64,000 nucleotides of DNA from assembly GCA_041741095.1 (NCBI GenBank), contig JBGSKQ010000039.1, forward strand, positions 1 to 64,000. The letters are read 5' to 3'. How positions within the stretch are numbered: the first letter of the stretch is position 1; every line of letters starts with the position of its first letter. This DNA comes from UBA6168 sp041741095 (GTDB lineage: Bacteria; Bacteroidota; Bacteroidia; Chitinophagales; Saprospiraceae). Both the position numbers and the translations under genes were made by a program. Shown here piece by piece: positions 23,898 through 32,935 of this stretch. The notes below the pieces were generated by a model, which saw nothing but the letters and a program-made list of their open reading frames with translations, had not been told where the DNA came from and ran no database searches.

Positions 23898-25688
23898 TTA
23901 AGCGATGGCTTCCTTTTTTACCGATAAATATAGTTCGTCCAACTGCACCCCATCAATTTCCGAAGGTGCATCAATCATCATGTCCCTGCCCTGGTTGTTT
24001 TTCGGAAAGGCGATAAAGTCACGGATGCTCGTTTGGCCACGCATGACGGCGCAGAGGCGGTCGAAGCCGAAGGCAATGCCGCCGTGCGGCGGTGCGCCAA
24101 ACTCAAAGGCGCCCAAGAGGAAACCGAACTGGTTTTCGGCCTGTTCCGGCGTAAAACCGAGCAGATTGAAATTCTTTTCCTGCAATGCCCGGTCGTGGAT
24201 ACGGATGCTGCCGCCCCCGATTTCCACGCCGTTGATGACGAGGTCGTAGGCATTAGCACGAAGGTTTTTCAAGGTTTCGTGGTCGCCGCTCATCATTTTT
24301 TCTGCATCTTCAGGCAGCGGCGAGGTGAATGGGTGGTGCATGGCAAAGAAGCGCTGGGCGGTTTCGTCCCATTCGAGCAGGGGAAAGTTGACCACCCAAA
24401 GCGGCTTGAATTCGCCGGGTTTCATCAGGCCCATGCGGCGGCCCATTTCCAGGCGGAGATCGTTGAGTTGCTTGCGTGTTTTTTCAGCTTCGCCGCTCAG
24501 CACGAACATCAGGTCGCCAGGCTTGGCCCCCATTTTTTCAGCAAAAAGCGCCAATTGATCCTCGCTGTAAAACTTGCTGATGCTGCTGCGGAAGCGGCCC
24601 GACTCGTCGTTGGGGTCGCTGTTTACTTTTATCCAAACCAAACCTTTGGCCCCGATTTGCGGACGTTTCATCCACTCGGTTAGGTTGTTGATGTCTTTAT
24701 TGGAAAAGGCTTCGGCCTGACCTTCGGCGCAGATGCCGACCACCAATTCGGCACTGTCGAACACGCTGAAACCCTTGCCTTGCGCCACGTCGTTCAATTC
24801 GCAAAACTCCATGCCGAAGCGGGTGTCCGGCTTGTCGGAACCGTAGCGCTGCATGGCCTCGTCGTAGCTCATTCGGGGGAAGTCGGGAAGTTCGATGCTC
24901 AGGACAGATTTGAAAAGGTGCTTGGTCAAACCTTCGAAAGTGCGCAGTATGTCCTCACGGGTGACGAAAGCCATTTCGCAGTCTATTTGGGTAAACTCCG
25001 GCTGGCGGTCGGCCCTGAGGTCTTCGTCCCGAAAGCATTTCACTATTTGGAAATATTTGTCCATGCCCGCCACCATCAGGATTTGTTTAAAGGTCTGCGG
25101 AGACTGTGGCAGGGCGTAAAACTGGCCAGGATTGAGGCGGCTCGGCACCACGAAGTCCCGTGCGCCTTCCGGCGTACTTTTTATCAGGTTGGGCGTTTCG
25201 ATTTCCAAAAAGCCTTGATCTGCCAAGTATTTGCGGGTTTCGATGCCCACCTTGCTGCGGAAGATGATATTTTGTTGCACGGGCGTACGGCGCAGGTCGA
25301 GGTAGCGGTATTTCATGCGCAGGTCGTCGCCGCCGTCCGATTCGTCTTCGATGGTGAAAGGAGGGACTTTTGAGGCGTTGAGAACGTCAAGCTCTTTCAC
25401 CATTATTTCAATGTCACCTGTTGGAATTTTACTGTTTTTAGAGGTTCTTTCGATGACTTGGCCTTTTGCCATAATTACAAATTCCCTTCCCAGTGTCCGG
25501 GCTTTATCAAAGAGTTGTTTAGAAGTACTTTCTTCATTAAACGCTAGCTGGGTAATACCATACCTATCCCTTAAGTTCAGGAACATCATATAGCCCAAAT
25601 CATTTTTATTCTGAACCCATCCAGACAAGGTTACTTCTTGTCCAATGTGCTGTGAGCGCAGCTCTCCGCAATTATGTGTACGATACAT
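23898..25688 (-). CDS. aspS: Aspartyl-tRNA synthetase, bacterial type
   Basis: This is a class II aminoacyl-tRNA synthetase of 596 aa. It has the N-terminal OB-fold anticodon domain (VTLSGWVQNKNDLGYMMFLN), motif 2 (FRDEDLRADRQPEFTQID), the bacterial GAD insertion domain, and motif 3 (GGIAFGFDRLCAV). Separate gatA in this window leaves open whether the enzyme is discriminating or also charges tRNA-Asn. It is preceded by an AT-rich leader with a hairpin (25731-25781). Confidence 0.97.
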   Translation of the reverse strand: MYRTHNCGELRSQHIGQEVTLSGWVQNKNDLGYMMFLNLRDRYGITQLAFNEESTSKQLFDKARTLGREFVIMAKGQVIERTSKNSKIPTGDIEIMVKELDVLNASKVPPFTIEDESDGGDDLRMKYRYLDLRRTPVQQNIIFRSKVGIETRKYLADQGFLEIETPNLIKSTPEGARDFVVPSRLNPGQFYALPQSPQTFKQILMVAGMDKYFQIVKCFRDEDLRADRQPEFTQIDCEMAFVTREDILRTFEGLTKHLFKSVLSIELPDFPRMSYDEAMQRYGSDKPDTRFGMEFCELNDVAQGKGFSVFDSAELVVGICAEGQAEAFSNKDINNLTEWMKRPQIGAKGLVWIKVNSDPNDESGRFRSSISKFYSEDQLALFAEKMGAKPGDLMFVLSGEAEKTRKQLNDLRLEMGRRMGLMKPGEFKPLWVVNFPLLEWDETAQRFFAMHHPFTSPLPEDAEKMMSGDHETLKNLRANAYDLVINGVEIGGGSIRIHDRALQEKNFNLLGFTPEQAENQFGFLLGAFEFGAPPHGGIAFGFDRLCAVMRGQTSIRDFIAFPKNNQGRDMMIDAPSEIDGVQLDELYLSVKKEAIA

Positions 25689-26022
25689 TTTTTGAGTTTT
25701 AAGTTTTGTCCAAAGGACGCCTTATTGAGGGTTTTGAATTTAGAGATGTGAGTGATTAATTCAAGGCTCTAAACTCAAAACTTCTAATTGGGCCGCAAAA
25801 ATAGCTGCTTCTACGGCAAAAATTTTTGGGTGTTTTGAAATTTGACACGCTTTTTGAAAAGTATCCATACATCCCTCCCTCCCAACCGGAAAATCCCTCC
25901 CAAAATGAAAAAATTAAAGGCAATTTATATATTTGCTTGCCTTTCTACACTTTGCGCACACTAACACATCGTTTGATTCTACCCTGTATTTATTAACAAA
26001 AAACTAGGAACAAGAAGTTGTT
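25689..26022. other. 334-bp divergent intergenic region aspS / M23 peptidase
   Basis: It holds an imperfect hairpin at 25731-25781 (GTTTTGAATTTAGAG against CTCTAAACTCAAAAC, one mismatch) within the presumed aspS leader, and a minus-strand -7 box at 25796-25803. On the plus strand a 19-codon signal-peptide-like frame (MKKLKAIYIFACLSTLCAH) runs from 25905 to 25964. TATATTTG (25928-25935) is a possible plus-strand -7 box for the M23 gene. Nothing else is recognised. Confidence 0.5.
25796..25803 (-). promoter_or_regulatory. -7 box (TATTTTTG on the minus strand) for aspS
   Basis: The plus strand reads CAAAAATA, the complement of TAnnTTTG. It lies about 107 nt before the aspS ATG. No -33 TTG at normal distance is seen, so the call rests on the -7 box only. 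Confidence 0.4.
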
Positions 26023-27759
26023 ATGAAAAGGTTTTTCCCGGTACTTGCGCCAGCATTAATGGTCATTTCATTTACTATTCCGAAACCCAAGCACGGCAAT
26101 TTTCCCACGAACTATTTTCAGCCGCCTGTTTCTCATACGGTCCTCTTGTCGGGTACTTTCGGCGAGCTGAGGCCCAATCATTTCCATGCAGGAATAGACA
26201 TCAAATCGAGCAACGGCGTTCCCGGCGATCCCATATTTTCCGCCGCCGACGGCTACATTTCCCGCATAAAAGTGGACGAAAGCGGCTACGGAAATTCCAT
26301 CAGCATCAACCATCCAAACGGTTACACGACGGTTTATGCCCACCTCGACCATTTTACCTCAGAAATAGAAGCTTACGTGAAGCAAATGCAGTACGGCCAA
26401 GAATCTTTTGAAGTGGAATTGGCTCCGAATCCCAGCCTTTTTCCCGTTTATCAGGGCGAACAAGTCGGCGTGATGGGCAACACCGGTTCCTCCAATGGGG
26501 CGCACCTGCACTTCGAAATCAGGGAAACCGTTTCACAAAACCCCATCAATCCCTTGTTGTTTGGGCTGAACGTGGTGGACAATGTGGCCCCGAAGATGCA
26601 CTCCTTGAAAGCTTATTTTCTCAACGACAAAAGGGAGGCAAAAGACGATAAAAGCTTCACCGTATTTAAATCGGGCGACCGCTACCGCATCAAGGGCGAC
26701 ACACTGACCTTGGCGGCCTGGCAGGCTGGCTTTGGTCTCAAAGTGTATGACCACTTCGACCGGGTGAGCAATTGGAACGGCATCTATTCATTGCAAATGC
26801 TGCAAGACGACAGCCTGGTCTATGAGTTTGATCTGGAATCGTTTTCATTTGAAGAGTCCCGCTACATCAATGCCCACTGCGACTACGAGGAGCGGGTAAC
26901 AAAAAACAGCTATTACAACCGCTGCTACACCCTGCCTGGCAACCAGTTGTCCATTTACAGGCAGTTGGAAGATTTTGGCGTGGTGAAACTTTATCAAGGA
27001 AAAACCAGCAAAATAACCATGGTTGCCTCCGATGTGGCAGGCAACAGTTCGACCCTTGAATTTTGGGTGAAAAGGGGCGACATCCCTGCTGCGGCACAGA
27101 CAGTGGCCAATAAGGCCTACAACTATATCCTGCCTTTCGATGAGGGAAATTTGATTCAGACAGATATGCTCTACCTGCACATGCCCGCAGGCACCTTGTA
27201 CGAAAACCTTTACCTGGACTATGAATCCACCCCAGAGCGCTCCACTGGCTGCTATTCGCTCGTACACCACCTGCACGACAGCAAGACGCCTGTTCACGGC
27301 TTTTTCGACATCGGCATCCGGCCCACGGTGCCCATTCCTGCCGAATTGAAACCAAAGGTTTTCGTGGCTTATTGCAATGGCGGTGGCGTATGGAACTGCG
27401 GCGGCGAGTGGAAAGACGGCTTCCTGCGTGCCAAGGTGCGTGCCTTGGGCAACTACTGCATCATGGTGGATGTGACGCCGCCCGCCATCAAGCCCATTTC
27501 ATTTAGTACCAATATGAAAGGCTACAAAAAAATGTCCTTCAAGCTCAGCGATAATACCATTACCTCCGGCGACGTGCGGGCGCTGCACTACGAAGGCCGG
27601 GTGGACGGCGAGTGGATACTCATGTCATTTGACAAAAAAACAAGTACGCTTACTTACGAATTTGACGACCGTATTGCGCCGGGCGAGCATGAATTGAGTT
27701 TGATGGTGAAGGATGCTGTGGGCAACGAGACGGTGTATGAGCGGAAGTTTGTGCGGTAG
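26023..27759 (+). CDS. M23 family metallopeptidase with a long C-terminal extension
   Basis: The protein has an N-terminal hydrophobic signal. The LytM/M23 domain (about 40-190) shows the zinc ligands HFHAGIDIKS (His and Asp), YAHLDHF (His) and GAHLHFEI (HxH), so it is probably an active cell-wall endopeptidase. About 390 residues of beta-rich sequence follow, with Ig-like patterns (MVASDVAGNSSTLEFWV, MVKDAVGNETVYERKF) seen in this Bacteroidota M23 subfamily. It would act in the periplasm on peptidoglycan cross-links. It is followed by bcp after 83 nt. Confidence 0.9.
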   Translation: MKRFFPVLAPALMVISFTIPKPKHGNFPTNYFQPPVSHTVLLSGTFGELRPNHFHAGIDIKSSNGVPGDPIFSAADGYISRIKVDESGYGNSISINHPNGYTTVYAHLDHFTSEIEAYVKQMQYGQESFEVELAPNPSLFPVYQGEQVGVMGNTGSSNGAHLHFEIRETVSQNPINPLLFGLNVVDNVAPKMHSLKAYFLNDKREAKDDKSFTVFKSGDRYRIKGDTLTLAAWQAGFGLKVYDHFDRVSNWNGIYSLQMLQDDSLVYEFDLESFSFEESRYINAHCDYEERVTKNSYYNRCYTLPGNQLSIYRQLEDFGVVKLYQGKTSKITMVASDVAGNSSTLEFWVKRGDIPAAAQTVANKAYNYILPFDEGNLIQTDMLYLHMPAGTLYENLYLDYESTPERSTGCYSLVHHLHDSKTPVHGFFDIGIRPTVPIPAELKPKVFVAYCNGGGVWNCGGEWKDGFLRAKVRALGNYCIMVDVTPPAIKPISFSTNMKGYKKMSFKLSDNTITSGDVRALHYEGRVDGEWILMSFDKKTSTLTYEFDDRIAPGEHELSLMVKDAVGNETVYERKFVR

Positions 27760-27842
27760 GCTTTTGACAAAAATCACTTCAACCATTTATCCCGTGCCCT
27801 GTTTTTGGTGAAAAATAAACGGTACATCAAACAACAGCAGTT

Positions 27843-28310
27843 ATGACCCATCTCATGGAAGGCCAAGCGGCCCCAGATTTTAAAGGCAAGGATCAAAATG
27901 GGAAAACGCTTTCCCTGGCCACTTTCAAGGGCAAAAAACTTATCCTTTACTTTTATCCGCAAGACAACACGCCCACCTGCACCGAAGAGGCCTGCAACCT
28001 GCGGGACAATTTTTCCAAACTCAAAAAACAAGGCTATAAAATACTTGGCGTCAGCCCCGATAGCGAGAAGCGCCACCAGCATTTTATCCAAAAATTCAGC
28101 CTGCCTTTCCCCTTGCTGGTGGACGAGGAGTTGGCCATCATAAAATCTTATGGCTGCTGGGGGCCAAAGCAAATGTTCGGCAGGGACTACGACGGCGTTT
28201 ATCGCACTACTTTTATCATTGACAGGAACGGAATTATCGAAAAAATCTTCACCAAAGTGGAGTCCAAGCGCCACGCCGAACAGATATTGGAAGCGGTGAC
28301 AACTGTTTGA
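27843..28310 (+). CDS. bcp: Thioredoxin-dependent thiol peroxidase (Bcp/PrxQ-type peroxiredoxin)
   Basis: Peroxidatic Cys46 and resolving Cys51 form the Bcp signature PTCTEEACNLRD, five residues apart as in the alpha-type PrxQ group. DNTPTCT is preceded by the normal LILYFYPQ strand. The protein of 155 aa is complete and cytoplasmic. It reduces hydrogen peroxide and organic peroxides with electrons from thioredoxin. Confidence 0.95.
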   Translation: MTHLMEGQAAPDFKGKDQNGKTLSLATFKGKKLILYFYPQDNTPTCTEEACNLRDNFSKLKKQGYKILGVSPDSEKRHQHFIQKFSLPFPLLVDEELAIIKSYGCWGPKQMFGRDYDGVYRTTFIIDRNGIIEKIFTKVESKRHAEQILEAVTTV

Positions 28311-28334
28311 TTTCAAAAAATCCTCATAAGTTTG
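28306..28334 (+). promoter_or_regulatory. Promoter for the nucleotidyltransferase-kinase operon
   Basis: TTTG (28306-28309), a spacer of 17 nt and TAAGTTTG (28327-28334) lie across the end of bcp. The spacer is slightly shorter than the usual 19-21 nt. Confidence 0.45.
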
Positions 28335-28369
28335 GCGCTTTCAAAAGAATAGATGAAAGAAGGGGTAAA

Positions 28370-28402
28370 ATCGCTCATTCTCTCATTCTCTTATTCTCTC
28401 AT
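28370..28402. repeat. Family D CTCATT-word array before the nucleotidyltransferase start
   Basis: Four to five tandem TCATTCTC words end 4 nt before the preferred ATG at 28407. They match the array embedded in mfd at 2848-2882. Read in frame they would encode SLILSFSYSLI, nearly the same as the mfd insert. Confidence 0.75.
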
Positions 28403-28406
28403 TGCA

Positions 28407-29309
28407 ATGAAACCAACCCTACTCATACTCGCCGCTGGCATGGGCAGCCGTTATGGTGGCCTGAAACAATTGGACGAAGTCGGCCAGGCCGGCGAAGCCA
28501 TCATGGATTATTCCATTTACGATGCGTTCAAGGCAGGCTTTGGCAAAGTCGTCTTCGTCATCCGCCGTGATTTTGAAACTGAGTTTAAAGAAAAAATCGC
28601 CAGCCGCTGGGAAGGCAAGGCCGAGATCGGCTTTGCGTTTCAGGGCAAGGATACTTTTGTCCCACAAGTGGCAGGGCAAGTGGAGCGTGAAAAACCCTGG
28701 GGCACTGGCCATGCCGTGCTCGTGGCAAAGGACGTGGTAAGTGAGCCTTTTGTGGCCATCAACGCCGATGACTTTTACGGTTATTCAGGTTTTGAAAAAA
28801 TGGCACACTTCCTTTCAACCGACTGTAAACCAAGGCATTATGGAATGGTGGGCTATGTCTTGAGCAATACCCTTTCTGAAAATGGTGCTGTGTCGAGGGG
28901 TGTTTGTTCGATGGATGAAAAGCATTTCCTGAAAACCGTCACTGAATGCACGGGCATCGAGGAGACCAGTGAGGGGATTTTTTACAAAAATGACAAAGGC
29001 GAAAAGGCCACGCTGGACGGCCGCTCGCTCGTTTCGATGAACATCTGGGGTTTTCACCCGCATATTTTTGAACTGTTGCAAGCCGGTTTCAACGAATTTG
29101 TGGCCGCCAATGCCAGTAGCCCGAAAGCGGAATTCTATATTTCCACCTTCGCCAATCAGCTTATCAATGAAGGAACAGCTACCTTCTCAGTACTGCCCAA
29201 CGACGAAAAATGGTACGGCGTTACCTACAGGGAAGACAAGGAAATGGTGCAGCGGGCATTTGCAGAAATGACGGCAGCAGGCAAGTACCCATCGCCGATT
29301 TGGGAGTGA
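28407..29309 (+). CDS. Sugar-1-phosphate nucleotidyltransferase (NTP_transferase family)
   Basis: The start MKPTLLILAAGMGSRYGGLK carries the nucleotide-binding signature G-x-G-x-R at the very N-terminus, which favours ATG 28407 over the in-frame ATG at 28353, whose extra 18 codons are repeat-derived. FVAINADDFYG is the metal/nucleotide Asp block. The next gene is a NahK-like anomeric kinase, so the pair probably turns a free hexosamine or hexose into an NDP-sugar by a kinase-pyrophosphorylase salvage route. The exact sugar and nucleotide cannot be read. Confidence 0.88.
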   Translation: MKPTLLILAAGMGSRYGGLKQLDEVGQAGEAIMDYSIYDAFKAGFGKVVFVIRRDFETEFKEKIASRWEGKAEIGFAFQGKDTFVPQVAGQVEREKPWGTGHAVLVAKDVVSEPFVAINADDFYGYSGFEKMAHFLSTDCKPRHYGMVGYVLSNTLSENGAVSRGVCSMDEKHFLKTVTECTGIEETSEGIFYKNDKGEKATLDGRSLVSMNIWGFHPHIFELLQAGFNEFVAANASSPKAEFYISTFANQLINEGTATFSVLPNDEKWYGVTYREDKEMVQRAFAEMTAAGKYPSPIWE

Positions 29310-29341
29310 GGGATGGTTGGCTTTATGGTTAAATGGCTTAT
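29310..29341. repeat. Family A short-word array between nucleotidyltransferase and kinase genes
   Basis: GGATGGTTGGCTTTATGGTT plus AAATGGCTTATATG spans the gap and includes the possible ATG at 29333. The same words occur at 6699-6800 and 40718-40783. Confidence 0.65.
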
Positions 29342-30370
29342 ATGTTGGAGTACATTGTTCGCCAATTTATTGATTTCCAACTATTTGTAAATGCTGTACC
29401 CTTCGGTGTGGGGCATATTAACGACACATTTAAAGTCGAGGTTAGGCAAAATGACAGGCTCGTTCACTACTTGCTCCAGCGAATCAACCACCAGGTTTTT
29501 CAGCAGCCGGAACGGGTCATGGAAAATATTTCCCTGATTGCCCAACATCTTTCCCACCAAGACTATCCGTTAAAAATTCTTACGCCATTTCCCCTGAAAC
29601 TGGGCGCTTGGGTACACCAGGATGCGGAGGCCAACTATTGGCGGCTGTTTCCCTTTTTTGAAAATACCATCACCTTCGATAAAGTGGAAAGCGAGGAGCA
29701 AGCCTATAAAGCGGCCAAAGCATTTGGCGCATTTGCCAAGTCGCTCAACGAGGTGGATGTTTCCAGGCTGCGAGCAACCATTCCAGGCTTCCATGATGGG
29801 CAGGCGAGGCTGGCACAGTTCAAAATAATTTTACAAAAAGCCATTCCCGAAAGGTTACAAGAAGCAAGTGCCGAAGTAGAAATGGTACTCGACAACCAAC
29901 TGATTTTCAATAAAATAGCCAAGTTAAACCTGCCCTTGCGGGCCATCCACCACGACACCAAAATCAATAACCTGCTGTTTGACAAAGATACCTTGCAGCC
30001 AGTGGCCGTCGTAGATTTGGACACGGTGATGCCTGGCATTATCCTCTCGGATTTTGGGGACATGGTGCGTACTTTTACTTGCCCCGCCGACGAGGACGAG
30101 GTCGATCTTGAGAAGGTAGAAATGCGGCCTTCCTATAACCAAGCCGTTTCGGAAGGGTTTCTTTCAGAGATGAGGACACTGCTTATCCCAGCCGAACTGG
30201 AAAACCTGGGCGAAGGTGGCCGTTGGATGACGCTGATGCAGGCCCTTCGCTTCTTGGGCGACTATCTGATGGGCGATGTTTATTATAAAACAAAATACCC
30301 TGGCCACAATCTTATTAGGGCAAAGAACCAATTGGCGTTGTTTCATTCGATGCTCCGCCAAGATATGTAG
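29333..30370 (+). CDS. N-acetylhexosamine 1-kinase (NahK)-like phosphotransferase
   Basis: This is an aminoglycoside-phosphotransferase-fold kinase. PFGVGHINDTFKV forms the nucleotide-side loop, AIHHDTKINNLLFD is the catalytic loop with the Asp base, and AVVDLDTVMPGIILSDFGDMVR is the metal-binding DFG-like region. The HHDTKxNN...DLDTVMPG pattern is that of NahK, which phosphorylates GlcNAc/GalNAc at C1. Together with the nucleotidyltransferase upstream it suggests HexNAc salvage. Starts at 29333 and 29342 are both possible. It ends before the two-component operon. Confidence 0.88.
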   Translation: MAYMLEYIVRQFIDFQLFVNAVPFGVGHINDTFKVEVRQNDRLVHYLLQRINHQVFQQPERVMENISLIAQHLSHQDYPLKILTPFPLKLGAWVHQDAEANYWRLFPFFENTITFDKVESEEQAYKAAKAFGAFAKSLNEVDVSRLRATIPGFHDGQARLAQFKIILQKAIPERLQEASAEVEMVLDNQLIFNKIAKLNLPLRAIHHDTKINNLLFDKDTLQPVAVVDLDTVMPGIILSDFGDMVRTFTCPADEDEVDLEKVEMRPSYNQAVSEGFLSEMRTLLIPAELENLGEGGRWMTLMQALRFLGDYLMGDVYYKTKYPGHNLIRAKNQLALFHSMLRQDM

Positions 30371-30466
30371 CAGCATTAGCCTGTGAATCATTTCATGCCA
30401 TCCAATCTAACCTGTTCGTTTTCAGTTAAATGTGTGTTAAATGACCCAATCGCCCATCCCAAATGT

Positions 30467-30474
30467 TAATTTTG
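30467..30474 (+). promoter_or_regulatory. -7 box TAATTTTG upstream of the two-component operon
   Basis: It matches TAnnTTTG and lies 61 nt before the histidine kinase ATG. No TTG is found at the normal -33 spacing. Confidence 0.4.
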
Positions 30475-30535
30475 TCATGTTTGCAGGATGGCACAATCTG
30501 GACATTCATAATAGTTTTGGGGCAACCATTTTAAA

Positions 30536-32062
30536 ATGAACAAAAAAGTAATCTGGCTGATAATTGGGTTGATGAGCGCTGCGCTGATTGGCATTGCAGG
30601 TATGCAGGTAAAATGGGTCGTGGATACCCTGGAGGCCAACGAGGAGCAGTTTGACAACAAGGTTTTTTCCGTCTTGAACGGCGTGGCCGAAAAGCTGGAA
30701 TATCAGGAAAATATGGAGGCATTGCGCCATGTGGACAACGGCTTCGCACAGGAGTACTACGAAGAGGATTTTAAACAGCGCATCGAGTCTGGTGAACTCA
30801 AGGTTTCAGTAGATGTGGGCGACGACGAAGCCCATGCCCATTTGACCAAACAGCAACTCATCGAAATTTCCCTTTCTTCCAATACCTGCAACTGCTCCAA
30901 CTGCAAGGCCGAGCGGGCAAAAATGCTGACCCAGTTGGTGAGCTATACGAAGGGCCTTGACCTTGCACCCATTGTGGAGCGGATAGAACTGGAGCAATTG
31001 ACCACTTTTCTGCGCCAGGAATTGCAAAACAAAGGCATCAAATTGCCTTACCGCTATGGCGTGTACGACAACCGCAAGCGCTCCTTCGTAATAGCCGATG
31101 GCCATTATGTAGTGGAGGACAGCCGTACCCAGCCCACGCAGGAAGGCCAGAAAAACTTGCACAATTCTGATTATCGGGTCAACCTGTTCCAGCAGGACAT
31201 GGAATCGCCGGGCCTGTTGATGGTTTTTTTTCCTTCCAAAAATTCCTTTATCTGGAGCACTGTATTAAAAAGCCTTTTAAGCTCTGTGCTGTTCATGGGC
31301 ATTATCCTGTTTTGTTTTGTCTATACTATCAGCGTTATTTTCAAACAGAAAAAGCTCTCGGAAATGAAGAACGATTTCATCAACAATATGACGCACGAGT
31401 TTAAAACACCGATTGCTACCATTTCCTTGGCCTCCGACAGCATTTCCAGCCCAATGGTGATCAATTCGCCCGACAAGATCCGCCGCTTCACCGACATCAT
31501 CCGGCAGGAAAACAAGCGCATGAACAACCAAGTGGAAAAAGTGCTGCAAATGGCACAGATGGAGCGGCAAGATTTCACCCTGAAAATCAGCGACGTGAAC
31601 CTGCACGATGTCATCACAAACGCTGTGGAGTACATTAGCCTGCAAGTAGAGAGAAAAGAAGGCACAGTGACCGCCGACTTACAGGCGAAGCAGGCGATGA
31701 TACAAGGCGATATGACGCATATTTCCAACATAATCAACAACTTGCTGGACAATGCCAACAAATATTCCCCGGAAAAACCTGAAATTTCGGTCACTACGCG
31801 CAATGTGCCGGGCGGTGTCGAAGTTATTGTATCCGATATGGGCATAGGGATGAGCAAAGAGTCCCGAAAGCACATTTTTGAAAAATTTTACCGGGTGCAT
31901 ACGGGCAACCTGCACGACGTGAAGGGCTTCGGCCTCGGCCTCAGTTATGTGAAAACCATGATGGAGGCACACAAAGGGAAAGTGGAGGTGAAAAGCGAGT
32001 TGGGAAAGGGGAGCAGCTTTAGTTTGTTTTTTCCCTTTAAAGCGGATGGGAAAACATCTTGA
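30536..32062 (+). CDS. Sensor histidine kinase
   Basis: Membrane helices at about 4-24 and 240-262 enclose a periplasmic sensor of about 210 residues. The sensor contains a compact cysteine motif, Cys118-x-Cys120-x-x-Cys123 (NTCNCSNCK). The HisKA domain has the phospho-acceptor His287 (MTHEFKTP). The HATPase domain shows the N box (NLLDNANKYS), G1 (VSDMGIGMSK) and G2 (GFGLGLSYV). The response regulator follows after 66 nt. The CxCxxC suggests metal or redox sensing, which is inference. Confidence 0.94.
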   Translation: MNKKVIWLIIGLMSAALIGIAGMQVKWVVDTLEANEEQFDNKVFSVLNGVAEKLEYQENMEALRHVDNGFAQEYYEEDFKQRIESGELKVSVDVGDDEAHAHLTKQQLIEISLSSNTCNCSNCKAERAKMLTQLVSYTKGLDLAPIVERIELEQLTTFLRQELQNKGIKLPYRYGVYDNRKRSFVIADGHYVVEDSRTQPTQEGQKNLHNSDYRVNLFQQDMESPGLLMVFFPSKNSFIWSTVLKSLLSSVLFMGIILFCFVYTISVIFKQKKLSEMKNDFINNMTHEFKTPIATISLASDSISSPMVINSPDKIRRFTDIIRQENKRMNNQVEKVLQMAQMERQDFTLKISDVNLHDVITNAVEYISLQVERKEGTVTADLQAKQAMIQGDMTHISNIINNLLDNANKYSPEKPEISVTTRNVPGGVEVIVSDMGIGMSKESRKHIFEKFYRVHTGNLHDVKGFGLGLSYVKTMMEAHKGKVEVKSELGKGSSFSLFFPFKADGKTS

Positions 32063-32128
32063 CAAAAAAGCGTTTTAACCTTGCTCGTTGATTAAAAACT
32101 AAGCATCAAATCAAAACCCAATAAAATT

Positions 32129-32857
32129 ATGACCGCAACAGATCGTGGAAAAATACTCTTAGTAGAAGACGATCAAAACTTCGGGGACGTGCTGCGCTCT
32201 TACCTCGAAATGAACGACTACGACGTGACCCTAGCCACCGATGGCATCAAGGGCCTCGAAACCTACCACCAAGGCATTTTCGACCTCTGCATCCTTGATG
32301 TGATGATGCCCCGAAAGGACGGCTTCACCGTTGCCAGGGAAATCAGGGAAAAGAATAACGAAATCCCCATCATTTTCCTCACGGCCAAAACGCTGAAAGA
32401 GGACGTGCTGCAAGGTTTTAAAATCGGGGCAGACGACTACATCACCAAACCTTTCAATTCCGAGGAACTGCTTTTCCGCATACAGGCCATCCTCAAACGC
32501 ACTCGCCCCAAGGAAGAACCTAAAGAGGAACCACGTGAATACTATATCGGCAAGTACCACTTCAACTACCCGCTCCGCATCCTCACCTACGACAAGGGCG
32601 GCGTGAACGAACCGCAATTCAAGCTGTCGCCCAAGGAAGCCCAACTGCTCAAAATGTTCGCCGTGAAAATCAACGACGTGCTGACCCGCTCGGAAGCCCT
32701 CACCAAAATCTGGGGCGAAGACAACTACTTCACCGCCCGTAGCATGGACGTGTTTGTGACTAAGCTGCGCAAATACCTCTCAACCGACGAAAACCTGGAA
32801 ATCGTAAATATCCACGGCAACGGGTTTCAGTTGCTGGAAAAAGACAAGGCGCAGTAA
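32129..32857 (+). CDS. OmpR/PhoB-type response regulator
   Basis: The receiver domain has the acidic pair LLVEDDQNF, phospho-acceptor Asp57 (LCILDVMMPRKDG), Thr in FLTAKT, and Lys in YITKPF. A winged-helix DNA-binding domain follows (about 145-240, SPKEAQLLKMFAVKINDVLT, then ARSMDVFVTKLRKYL). It pairs with the kinase just upstream. The target genes are unknown. It converges with pabB. Confidence 0.95.
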   Translation: MTATDRGKILLVEDDQNFGDVLRSYLEMNDYDVTLATDGIKGLETYHQGIFDLCILDVMMPRKDGFTVAREIREKNNEIPIIFLTAKTLKEDVLQGFKIGADDYITKPFNSEELLFRIQAILKRTRPKEEPKEEPREYYIGKYHFNYPLRILTYDKGGVNEPQFKLSPKEAQLLKMFAVKINDVLTRSEALTKIWGEDNYFTARSMDVFVTKLRKYLSTDENLEIVNIHGNGFQLLEKDKAQ

Positions 32858-32935
32858 GGGATTTGAAATTGGGAAAATAAGAAATTGGGAAATTAGCCTG
32901 CTCGTTTTTTTCAAAAAATAATCTTCATTTAGCTG

